Positions 1-5,905 of a DNA stretch of 7,199 bases are shown here, piece after piece. Source of the stretch: Planctomycetota bacterium (GTDB lineage Bacteria > Planctomycetota > Planctomycetia > Pirellulales > Pirellulaceae); NCBI GenBank assembly GCA_023430365.1, contig JAEZAS010000356.1, forward strand, positions 1-7,199, read 5' to 3'. The notes under the pieces were generated by a model. The model ran no database searches and was not told where the DNA came from. It saw only the letters and a program-made list of their open reading frames with translations. How positions within the stretch are numbered: position 1 is the first letter of the stretch; each line of letters begins with the position of its first letter. The position numbers and the translations under genes are program-made.

Positions 1-85
1 TGAGAAAATCGCGGCGCGAAGCGCCCGGGTTGTTCTGCGAGATCGCTGGCGAACCGACCGAACCGGGCAGGATGATTTCTTTCAT
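1..85 (-). CDS. N-terminus of a Tat-signal protein (partial)
   Basis: This is the first 28 codons of a leftward gene that runs off the left edge. Translation from the ATG at 85-83 begins MKEIILPGSV and reaches ASRRDFL at residues 22-28. S-R-R-D-F-L is the twin-arginine (Tat) motif, so the product is probably exported folded, possibly with a bound cofactor. A purine-rich AGGAAA lies about 8 nt upstream of the start on the minus strand and can act as a weak ribosome binding site. In planctomycetes this kind of start is common in Gfo/Idh/MocA-type oxidoreductases, sulfatases and DUF1501-type proteins. The hydrophobic core and mature domain are outside the window, so no family can be assigned. 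The reading frame and Tat motif are seen directly; export is inferred from them. Confidence 0.7.
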   Translation of the reverse strand, partial: MKEIILPGSVGSPAISQNNPGASRRDFL

Positions 86-350
86 GCTGGGACTTTCCTG
101 GAGAGGTGCAAGCCGCCGCGGACTTCAAGCAGGTGCGGCAGCAGTAAGCGCAAAGACGCTTGGGGGCCCTTTCGGACGCCCCTTGTAGGCTAAATTCCCA
201 CCGCGGCCAATGCAATCTGAGGGAACCGCCCGAACCGGCAATCCGCCCAGCAGCGATCCGCAGATTACGCCGATTGGCGCCAAGTTGAACGGGTTTTTCT
301 TGTCCCTTAGCGTTTGAAGCTCCTTCGTCCGTTCCAATCCCCGCCGCGCA
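86..350. other. intergenic region upstream of the leftward Tat gene
   Basis: No convincing gene is seen. A 70-codon leftward frame (337-125) has no good start context or family resemblance and is taken as chance. The stretch should hold the promoter and 5' leader of the leftward gene, but I found no clear -35/-10 pair on the minus strand. The only notable element is a perfect 10-bp palindrome, TTGGCGCCAA, at 274-283. Confidence 0.5.
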
Positions 351-470
351 GACTTACGACGACGGGGTGTTCAAAATTTCTGAGGTTTTTCACCACTCAC
401 CCCGGTCCCAGGGGGACCCGAACTTGGTGAAAAACCCCCGGAAATTTTGAACACCCGCTCGCCGTAACTC
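351..470. repeat. 120-bp nested palindromic element
   Basis: The left arm (351-395) and right arm (425-470) are near-perfect inverted repeats. The core pairs are GGGTGTTCAAAATTTC (365-380) with GAAATTTTGAACACCC (441-456), and GGTTTTTCACCA (384-395) with TGGTGAAAAACC (425-436). A 3/4-nt internal mismatch separates them. Outside the core the arms extend through TTACG/CGTAA-like ends with a few mismatches. The apical segment holds its own hairpin, GGTCCC (404-409) with GGGACC (413-418). Such elements are usually dispersed palindromic repeats (MITE or REP/BIME type) or transcript-end hairpins. There is no poly-T tail and no ORF inside. The palindrome is certain; calling it mobile is inference. 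Confidence 0.85.
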
Positions 471-558
471 ACACCCAACAGGCGTCTCTAACTCAACTGG
501 GGCGTTCACCGTAATGGAAGAAAATCCATCCATAAAGCTGTTTTGGAATGTGGGAGTT

Positions 559-567
559 TGTGGATAA
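559..567 (-). promoter_or_regulatory. DnaA-box-like 9-mer
   Basis: TGTGGATAA on the plus strand reads TTATCCACA on the minus strand, the E. coli consensus DnaA box. It lies in a locally AT-rich patch. Only poorer matches sit nearby, such as TTAATCACA on the minus strand at about 570-578, and no dnaA, dnaN or other replication gene is present. A single 9-mer can occur by chance. Confidence 0.2.
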
Positions 568-621
568 GTTGTGATTAATTGTATCTGTGTTGGGGTCGCA
601 CGTCAACCAAATCCCTCCCAA

Positions 622-649
622 TCCGTGTCCCCTCCGTGTTCCATCCGTG
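622..649. repeat. TCCGTG triplicate with 11-bp period
   Basis: TCCGTG occurs at 622-627, 633-638 and 644-649, exactly 11 bp apart. A related TCCCTC sits 10 bp further left at 612-617. The pattern is a short degenerate tandem repeat, followed by GCTAAT. From memory, similar 'ATCCGTG...CTAA' strings recur between genes in planctomycete genomes; I cannot check that here. Confidence 0.6.
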
Positions 650-714
650 GCTAATCATACGCCGCCCCCAAACAATACTGTCGGGCTAATTCGGCCCACG
701 ACCTAAGTGGCCAG

Positions 715-804
715 CGCCCGACCGCCGCTATGATGGCAAAGGTGACAGACCACCTGTGGAGCTTTGAGGAGCTTCACAACACGGTTCTTTATCATGGGTG
801 AGGC
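715..804 (+). repeat. repeat R1: partial (3' part) copy of the array repeat
   Basis: Positions 721-804 align without gaps to 1155-1238, with 12 mismatches in 84 bp. CGCCCG at 715-720 also matches 1147-1152 after a 2-bp gap. The left third of the full repeat (GTGACCGAACGTGTCACTCA) is missing. R1 contains TATGAT at 729-734, a good -10 hexamer but without a clear -35. It also contains ACAACACGGTTCTTTAT at 776-792 and GGTGAGG at 797-803, a plausible ribosome binding site for the next ORF. It probably supplies the promoter and leader of the first small gene. Confidence 0.85.
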
Positions 805-811
805 TTCCAGC

Positions 812-1126
812 ATGCCAGTTGGACTATTCGTCATGATCGGGCTGTCGGTAGTCGCCTATCGTCGCTGCCGAGCGGCCAATCGGCGCGCTCTTATCTGGGT
901 GCCAATGGTTTGGGTAGCAGGATTCCTGCTTACGACCGTTGTAGCGGAAGTGGCTATTGAAATTGCCCATCGCAGTTCCCCGCAGGGAATAACCGAGAGA
1001 GAGGCCATGGATGTCGCGTACTGGCCGGGCGCCTTGGGCATGGTGTCTGGCGCCGGCGCTGTCGCATGGCTGGCTGGAAGAAACTCTAGAAAACCGCAGG
1101 GAGAAACGCACCCAGACAGCTCGTGA
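812..1126 (+). CDS. small three-helix membrane protein, unknown function
   Basis: The product is 104 residues. Three hydrophobic segments are visible at about residues 2-16, 27-52 and 70-88. RRC-R-ANRR after the first helix is a positive, probably cytoplasmic loop. The tail (89-104) is polar. No family is recognised. I chose ATG 812 because GGTGAGG (797-803) lies 8 nt upstream. ATG 794 is possible, but it lies inside the repeat, where the second copy has ACG. A longer TTG-started version (764) would make the repeat coding and is less likely. The stop (1124-1126) lies inside the first bases of repeat R2, so the repeat supplies the stop codon. The gene is the first of two unrelated small ORFs set between copies of the same repeat, as in a cassette. 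Lower GC than the downstream operon fits an accessory origin. Confidence 0.6.
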   Translation: MPVGLFVMIGLSVVAYRRCRAANRRALIWVPMVWVAGFLLTTVVAEVAIEIAHRSSPQGITEREAMDVAYWPGALGMVSGAGAVAWLAGRNSRKPQGETHPDSS

Positions 1127-1238
1127 CCGAACGTGTCACTCATAATCGCCCGCTACCGCCGCTATGATGACGAAGGCGACGGACCACCTTGGGAGTTTTG
1201 AGGAGCTTTACAACACGGTTCTTTATTACGGGTAGGGC
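1123..1238 (+). repeat. repeat R2: complete 116-bp copy between the two small ORFs
   Basis: This is the only full copy. Its left 35 bp (1123-1157) match R3 (1472-1506) with four mismatches. Its right 92 bp (1147-1238) match R1 (715-804). The R1 and R3 homologies overlap only at 1147-1157 (CGCCCGCTACC), which marks the likely unit boundary. The left part holds an inverted repeat, GTGAC (1123-1127) and GTCAC (1135-1139) with a 7-nt spacer. The right part holds TATGAT (1163-1168) and ACAACACGGTTCTTTAT (1210-1226). The classical integron attC core sites (RYYYAAC and GTTRRRY) are not found as a pair. Confidence 0.85.
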
Positions 1239-1239
1239 G

Positions 1240-1467
1240 ATGTCGTTCAAGTTCGACGAGTCGTGGCTGGAGCAGCAAACCAGCGTGGAAGAGCAAGGCG
1301 ATGACTTCGGGCTAATTCAAGATCAATGGGACGCATTGCGCAGTCAAATGATTGCTGGCGATGAACTTTGGACCTATGGAAGAGGGAGTGGCCTTTCCTG
1401 CGAAGGCGGCCTAGCCCTTCGGCGAAATGGGCACGTAATCGCCAAGATCATTACGATGCAAAGCTAG
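1240..1467 (+). CDS. 75-aa 'GDELW' small protein, planctomycete type
   Basis: The product is 75 residues, soluble and acidic in its first half. A conserved-looking core runs from W30 (QWDALRSQM, 29-37) into GDELW (40-44), then GGLALRRNGHVIAKIITM (56-73). This order, W-L-M-GDELW followed by G-hydrophobic-R-x-G-x-V/I-hydrophobic-T-M, resembles short planctomycete proteins of the 'GDELWEF...G.ALVR.G.VV..IVT.MN' kind. These are uncharacterised, and the resemblance is from memory. ATG 1240 is the first start after the repeat. It has no well-spaced Shine-Dalgarno site, since GGTAGGG ends only 2 nt upstream. The gene sits between R2 and R3 as the second unit of the array. No enzymatic motif is visible. 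It could be a regulatory or immunity-type small domain, but nothing here proves that. Confidence 0.65.
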   Translation: MSFKFDESWLEQQTSVEEQGDDFGLIQDQWDALRSQMIAGDELWTYGRGSGLSCEGGLALRRNGHVIAKIITMQS

Positions 1468-1471
1468 GGCA

Positions 1472-1506
1472 GTGACCAAACGTGTCACTCAAAATAGCCC
1501 ACTACC
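1472..1506 (+). repeat. repeat R3: partial (5' part) copy of the array repeat
   Basis: The sequence matches 1123-1157 with four mismatches and then loses similarity around ACTACCC. It includes the same inverted repeat, AGTGAC (1471-1476) and GTCACT (1484-1489). It starts four bases after the stop codon of the 75-aa gene, so it may be a short 3' hairpin of the unit. The TATGAT and GGTTCTTT half seen in R1 and R2 is absent. Confidence 0.8.
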
Positions 1507-1522
1507 CGCGGACCCGATTTGC

Positions 1523-1552
1523 TTGACTCGGCCTGTCTCAACCCCGTATCGT
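1523..1552 (+). promoter_or_regulatory. candidate sigma-70 promoter of the two-gene operon
   Basis: TTGACT (1523-1528) and TATCGT (1547-1552) are separated by 18 bp, a good -35 with a mediocre -10. Transcription would start near 1559 and give a leader of about 30 nt before the ATG at 1591. The leader contains GGTTCTTT (1579-1586), the same octamer that precedes both small ORFs upstream. No other promoter-like pair is closer to the operon. Confidence 0.4.
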
Positions 1553-1590
1553 GGGCAGCATAGGGGCTGACACAGCGGGGTTCTTTCACG

Positions 1591-4122
1591 ATGCGCTTAC
1601 GCGCCCGCTATCTTGCGCCGCTGCTCTGCGGCCTGGCGATTGTTCCCCTGGGGCTGTGGTACCGCTCCCACCAGCAATTCACCGCGCGCCAGCAGCGCTG
1701 GGAGCAGCGGGAGGAGATCGCGCGTGCTGCCGACGTGCTCCATGAAGTGGTCGAGTTGCCGGCCGGTGTGATCACGCTCGGCCAGTTCCGCGACCTTGTC
1801 GTGGAGCAGACGGCGCTGGGTTTCGAACTCTCGGCACACTCGGTCGGTGGCGAATTGCAGCAGGCCGTCGCCGCCGCGCGGAGCGATCTGCAGGTGGAGT
1901 TTCCCGGCGGACGGCTGCCGCTGCAGACCGCCCTGAGCATCGTGGCGTACCAGCTGCATCTCGACTACGACTTCCCCGACGAGTCCAGCCTGGTGCTGAC
2001 TTCCTCAAGTTCCGGCGACTCCACGGACGTGCAGGTCGAAACCTTTCCGTTCCCCCAGCCGGAGTTGGCTTCCCGCGACATCAACGAGGCGGACTGGGCC
2101 GCACTCATCCGCGGGGCGTTGGGGGACGACGATTGGTACACCGCGGGCGGCCAGGGGTACATCGAGGCCGTGCCCGGCGCCCTGGTCGTCGCTCACACGC
2201 CGCGCGAGCTGCGCAAGGTCCGCCGTCGGATGACGGAACTGTCGAAGCTCCGCAACCCACCGGAGGATCTGACGGCTGTGCCTCTCTGGCCCAACGCAGA
2301 GGGCCGGATGAACCGGCGGATCGAGGAGGCGCTCGACGAGCCGACGCAGATCCACTGGGTCGAGTGGCCCCTCGACGAGGCGCTCGCCGAGTTGGGGCGA
2401 AAGCATCAAATTCCGATCCTGCTCCGCGTCCACAAACTGAACGAGGTTGCGATACCTCGCAATGTCCCGGTGACGAAGACGCTCCGTGACGTATCGCTAC
2501 GGTCCGCGCTGCGCCTCTTGCTTCGCGAACTGGAGCTCACCTACCTGGTCCAGGACGGGGCCCTGGTGATCACCACGCCCGAAGACGTCAGCGCGGGCGG
2601 TCTACAGTTGGTCGCTTATCCGATCCACGATCTGCTCGGTCCGGAGGATCGAGCGGCACACTTGCAGCTCCTGACCAACTTGCTCACCTCCTGCATCAGT
2701 CCCCATTCCTGGAACGACGTCGGAGGCCCAGCCGTGCTGCATGGCTCGCTCGACGGCTGGCTGCTGATCAACCAGGACTATGGAACCCATCGGCGGATTG
2801 AATTTGTGCTCCATCAGCTTCGCCAGGCGATGACCTGCGACGAGGCCGGTCTGGTGTTTTCCCTGCAGCCGGACAACGAGCGGGAGCGGCGCATCCGGCG
2901 GATTCTGGAGCGCGACCTGCAACTCGACTACGACGCGATGCCGCTTCGGGACGCCGTGCAGCTCCTCTCCGATCAGTTGCAGATCCCGATGGTCATCAAC
3001 GCCAAGCGCCTCGAAGAAGCGGCGATCAGCACCGACACGCCCATTCGCCTGCGTTTGCCCAAGCGCCCGGCGAAGCAGCAACTCAGTACGATCCTGGCGG
3101 AACTGGAGCTGACGTGGATCGTCGATGACGAGGTGCTCCAGATCACCACTCCCGACGACGCCTGTGGGCCGGAGCGGCTGACGACCCGATTGTACGATTT
3201 GCGGCTGTTGACCGATCCCGACTTTGGCGCGCTTCCGGGCAATCACTTGATAGAGGCGATCATGAACCTGATCGAGCCGCAGTCGTGGGACGAAGCGGGC
3301 GGACCTGGTTCGCTGGCCGTCTTCCGCGATCTGCTGGTGGTGACTCAAGCCGACGCCCGGCATGCCCCGGTGGAACGCTTCCTCCGCGCGGTCGAGCAGC
3401 ATTGTGCGCCGCAGGACGACCGCTCCGACCCTCCGCAGGTTGTGGATCCCTTGGCTGACCCGCGCGACAGCGTCATCCAGCAGAAGCTCCTCCAGCCGAT
3501 CGATTTCCAAGTTTCCAAGACGCCGCTCGGGAATGCGCTCGTACAGTTGGCCGCGCTGCAGGACCTGCCCCTCGTGGTGCGGCACAAACGCCTGGAAGAG
3601 GCTGCGGCTAGTTTGGACGTCGAGATCGACTTCGCCGCGGAGCAGACGACCGTTGCGAGCATCCTCGATCGGTTGCTCGAGCCGTTCGATGCGGCGTACC
3701 TGGTCCAGGAGGGGACGCTCGTTGTCACGGGCGAGCCGCAGGTGGCAGAACCTCGATTGCGGTTCTATCGCATTCCTACGGTCCGGCAGCGTGAGGGTTC
3801 CACGCAGCAGAAAATCCCCTTCGCTGACTTGAGAGCCCCGGCCGTCTCCTGGGGGCAGGACACGGGAACGTGCCTGCGCCTCAATGAAACCTGGGCGGCC
3901 TACACGGCAGGCGAGCCGCTGCAGCGGCGGATCGAAGCGACGCTCGTGGCCAGTGCCGCCTGGAAGCGCTGGCAGACGGAACGTAAGGCGCTCGATGACG
4001 AGCGGATAGCGACCAGCGACTGGTCGCTGGTTCGGCCAGGGCAACGCATCCTGGCGGCCCAGAGCTACGTCGATCCGACCGAAATCGAAGAGGATCACCC
4101 CTTCGCGGAGGATTTTCGATGA
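1591..4122 (+). CDS. membrane-anchored protein with four STN-like modules
   Basis: The product is 843 residues. A short basic N-terminus (MRLRARY) and a hydrophobic stretch at about 8-23 form a signal anchor, placing the rest outside the cytoplasm. Four modules follow. Each has a beta-alpha-beta STN-like part (secretin/TonB N-terminal type) and then a second part with a Trp/Gly motif. Module 1 is divergent (about 75-225; DDDWYTAGGQG at 179-189). Module 2 spans about 240-415 (VHKLNEVAI; ITTPE ends at 331; SWNDVGGP 373-380). Module 3 spans about 431-610 (AKRLEEAAI; ITTP 518-521; SWDEAGGP 565-572). Module 4 spans about 626-790 (HKRLEEAAA; VVTGEP 711-716; degenerate SWGQDTG 753-759). The STN plus 'SW-D-GGPG' pairing is frequent in planctomycete proteins. 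No secretin pore or TonB domain is present. It is the first gene of an operon whose last four bases overlap the next gene. An interaction or scaffold role is inferred; partners and ligand are unknown. Confidence 0.85.
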   Translation: MRLRARYLAPLLCGLAIVPLGLWYRSHQQFTARQQRWEQREEIARAADVLHEVVELPAGVITLGQFRDLVVEQTALGFELSAHSVGGELQQAVAAARSDLQVEFPGGRLPLQTALSIVAYQLHLDYDFPDESSLVLTSSSSGDSTDVQVETFPFPQPELASRDINEADWAALIRGALGDDDWYTAGGQGYIEAVPGALVVAHTPRELRKVRRRMTELSKLRNPPEDLTAVPLWPNAEGRMNRRIEEALDEPTQIHWVEWPLDEALAELGRKHQIPILLRVHKLNEVAIPRNVPVTKTLRDVSLRSALRLLLRELELTYLVQDGALVITTPEDVSAGGLQLVAYPIHDLLGPEDRAAHLQLLTNLLTSCISPHSWNDVGGPAVLHGSLDGWLLINQDYGTHRRIEFVLHQLRQAMTCDEAGLVFSLQPDNERERRIRRILERDLQLDYDAMPLRDAVQLLSDQLQIPMVINAKRLEEAAISTDTPIRLRLPKRPAKQQLSTILAELELTWIVDDEVLQITTPDDACGPERLTTRLYDLRLLTDPDFGALPGNHLIEAIMNLIEPQSWDEAGGPGSLAVFRDLLVVTQADARHAPVERFLRAVEQHCAPQDDRSDPPQVVDPLADPRDSVIQQKLLQPIDFQVSKTPLGNALVQLAALQDLPLVVRHKRLEEAAASLDVEIDFAAEQTTVASILDRLLEPFDAAYLVQEGTLVVTGEPQVAEPRLRFYRIPTVRQREGSTQQKIPFADLRAPAVSWGQDTGTCLRLNETWAAYTAGEPLQRRIEATLVASAAWKRWQTERKALDDERIATSDWSLVRPGQRILAAQSYVDPTEIEEDHPFAEDFR

Positions 4123-5783
4123 GCGATTTTCCGCACGCGGTCGATTCCGCATCGACAACGCAGGACGCAGGCGCGGGACAGGTTCCCCAGCGTCGCCGGT
4201 CGTGGCGGCGCCTGGGTTTGCAGTTCAGCCTCCGGTCGTTGCTGGTGGCCACGACGCTTGTTGCGGCTGGCTGCTGGTGGTGGCTGCAGCCCGAGACGCG
4301 CGACGAGCCGCTGGGAGGAGGACACCTTGTGCTGCGTCGGCAGGTGCGCACCGTGCTGCTCAAAAAGCCTCCGGAGATGCAACTCACCGGCAAGGATAGT
4401 TTGGCGACGGTCATGAACGATGGGGCCTGGCAGGTTCACGATCTGCACGGCGACCGGTACATCGCGGGAAACATGGCGCACGACCAGCAGCACGGCTGGT
4501 GGACGACCTATCACGCGAGCGGCTACAAGGCGACCGAAGGCAGAGCGGAACGCGGCGCTCGTCGCGGCGTGTGGAAAACGTGGTTCCCCGACGGAACACG
4601 CGCGGGCGAGACGACGTATGTTCCGGATGCCGAGCGAACGATCATCCGAGATGGTTGGTCGATCGACCTCCGCCGGCTGGCGCGGCGGCACGGGCCAGTT
4701 CGAATCTGGCATCCCAATGGGCAGGTCAAGCTCGAAGGACAGTATGTCGACGACGTCCGCCAGGGAACGTGGCGATTCTACGACGAGCAGGGGCGCCTGC
4801 TTGCCGAGGGGCGTTACGAGCGCGACCGACGCGAGGGACCGTGGCGCGAGCTGGATTCCGAAAGCGGGCACGTCCGAACGGTGACCTATGTCGGCGGAAG
4901 GACTCAGGCCGAGCACGCGGCGCTGCTCACCGCCTTGGAGACTGAACTGAAGTCGGGGGATCGACGGCGGCAGCTCAGCGCGGCGAAGAAGCTGGAACAG
5001 CTGGGATCGGCCGGCGTTCCCCTCCTCACGGAGGCGCTACGAGAGGGGGACGAGATGACGCAGTGGCTCGCGCTGCGGACGCTCGTTCGCCTCGACGCCG
5101 TCCCCGCCGAATCCTTGCCGCAGATTCAGCCGCTGGTCGAGAGCGCGAAACCGGCGCTCTCGCTGCGAGCGATGCTCGCGCTGGTGCTTCATTCCAGTGC
5201 ACAAGGCACGTTGGACGATGCGCTGCTTGAGCGGCTGCTGCGACAGGTGAGCGAGTGTTCGCAGCCGCGGTTGCGCCAGGAAGTGCTCGAACGACTGGCG
5301 CAGATTAAAATCGATCGCCGGCCGGAGGTTTTCGATCAACTGCTGGCGCTGGTCGCCGCCGAGTTGCAGTTGCCACCGCTGACCGATCCTTTCTATGTCG
5401 GCCCCGCCGAGGTTGACGAGACCGATTTCAGCTGGAAGCTCGATGCGCTCGATGTCGACCCGCTGCTGAGGTTTGGGGACGAATTGCCCGACCTGCTCCA
5501 GCGGGGCATGGCTTCGCCCGATCCACTCGTGCGGGGGACGGTGCTGCGCGTGGCGGAGGAGCTCGTCGAGCGCAAGGAGCCGGAGAGTGGGCCGGAGTGG
5601 CCGATCGTCCGCTGGCCGGTTCCGCCCGAGTTGCAGGTGATCGTGGAGCAAGGGATGGCCGACTCGAGCGAACTCGTTCGCTGGCAGGCGGAAAAGGTAG
5701 GGGTAACGCAGCGGGAGGGATTCGGCTGTGGTTTCAGCGGTGGTATGGTTCCCGCCGGAAGTGGTGGCGGGGGAATCTTTTGA
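4119..5783 (+). CDS. membrane-anchored MORN_2/HEAT-repeat protein
   Basis: The product is 554 residues. An Arg-rich N-terminal tail leads to LQFSLRSLLVATTLV (34-48) and a Trp-rich end (CWWWL), the 'FSLR(T/S)LL' anchor typical of planctomycete membrane proteins. Residues about 100-255 carry repeats of the MORN_2/YwqK type: HGWWTTYHASG (from 125), RGVWKTWFPDG, GPVRIWHPNGQ (from 192), QGTWRFYDEQG and EGPWRELD (from 239). From about 262 to 530 the sequence is helical and Leu/Ala/Glu-rich, with HEAT-like repeats such as LGSAGVPLLTEALREGDEMT and PLVRGTVLRVAEELV. The C-terminus is a Gly-rich tail. The ATG overlaps the upstream stop (ATGA, 4119-4122), so translation is probably coupled to the STN-module protein. 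Both repeat types usually bind other proteins or surfaces. MORN_2 proteins are often labelled 'YwqK-family antitoxin', but no toxin partner is seen and I would not adopt that label. Confidence 0.85.
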   Translation: MSDFPHAVDSASTTQDAGAGQVPQRRRSWRRLGLQFSLRSLLVATTLVAAGCWWWLQPETRDEPLGGGHLVLRRQVRTVLLKKPPEMQLTGKDSLATVMNDGAWQVHDLHGDRYIAGNMAHDQQHGWWTTYHASGYKATEGRAERGARRGVWKTWFPDGTRAGETTYVPDAERTIIRDGWSIDLRRLARRHGPVRIWHPNGQVKLEGQYVDDVRQGTWRFYDEQGRLLAEGRYERDRREGPWRELDSESGHVRTVTYVGGRTQAEHAALLTALETELKSGDRRRQLSAAKKLEQLGSAGVPLLTEALREGDEMTQWLALRTLVRLDAVPAESLPQIQPLVESAKPALSLRAMLALVLHSSAQGTLDDALLERLLRQVSECSQPRLRQEVLERLAQIKIDRRPEVFDQLLALVAAELQLPPLTDPFYVGPAEVDETDFSWKLDALDVDPLLRFGDELPDLLQRGMASPDPLVRGTVLRVAEELVERKEPESGPEWPIVRWPVPPELQVIVEQGMADSSELVRWQAEKVGVTQREGFGCGFSGGMVPAGSGGGGIF

Positions 5784-5892
5784 GGCCTGCTCCCGAAAAC
5801 AGGGAATTGCCGCGAAACCAGCCACCGGGAGGCGGGTTTAATGGGGTCTGCGGCCCCGCTGCGCGCCGCGTCTGACCGTTTCACCCCATTTG

Positions 5893-5897
5893 GGAGG
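5893..5897 (+). promoter_or_regulatory. Shine-Dalgarno site of the small secreted protein
   Basis: GGAGG lies 8 nt before the ATG at 5906. It is the best-placed ribosome binding site in the window and fixes this start. No convincing promoter was found in the 122-bp gap after the operon. TTTAAT at 5837-5842 could be a -10 but has no good -35, so read-through from the operon is also possible. Confidence 0.75.
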
Positions 5898-5905
5898 TTC
5901 TCACC

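Larger units (their letters stand above)
471..714. other. AT-rich intergenic stretch
   Basis: No gene is seen. Positions about 515-590 are distinctly AT-richer than the rest of the window and include the DnaA-box-like 9-mer annotated separately. The TCCGTG repeat follows at 622-649. The lower GC continues into the small-ORF array to the right, which fits an accessory segment beside higher-GC core genes. Confidence 0.5.

Noticed and set aside
125..337. 70-codon minus-strand frame upstream of the Tat gene
   Set aside because: No ribosome binding site, no recognisable domain, and it lies where the leader of the leftward gene should be.
1123..1238. Classical integron attC site
   Set aside because: No RYYYAAC/GTTRRRY core pair in either orientation and no integrase gene; only the cassette geometry is reminiscent.
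764..1239. TTG-started longer versions of the two small ORFs, sharing LRSFTTRFFI
   Set aside because: The shared peptide comes only from the DNA repeat R1/R2. Starts after the repeat (812 and 1240) are better supported, although the two differences within the shared peptide are synonymous, so it is not fully excluded.
2602..4158. Long open frame on the minus strand (518 codons)
   Set aside because: It is a shadow of the STN-module gene. High-GC codon bias leaves the antisense frame open, and its translation is Arg/Gln-rich with no domain. The plus-strand frame has clear modules and an operon overlap.
5784..5905. Terminator after the two-gene operon
   Set aside because: Only a weak GGGG/CCCC pairing with no T tail was found, so termination before the secreted-protein gene cannot be claimed.
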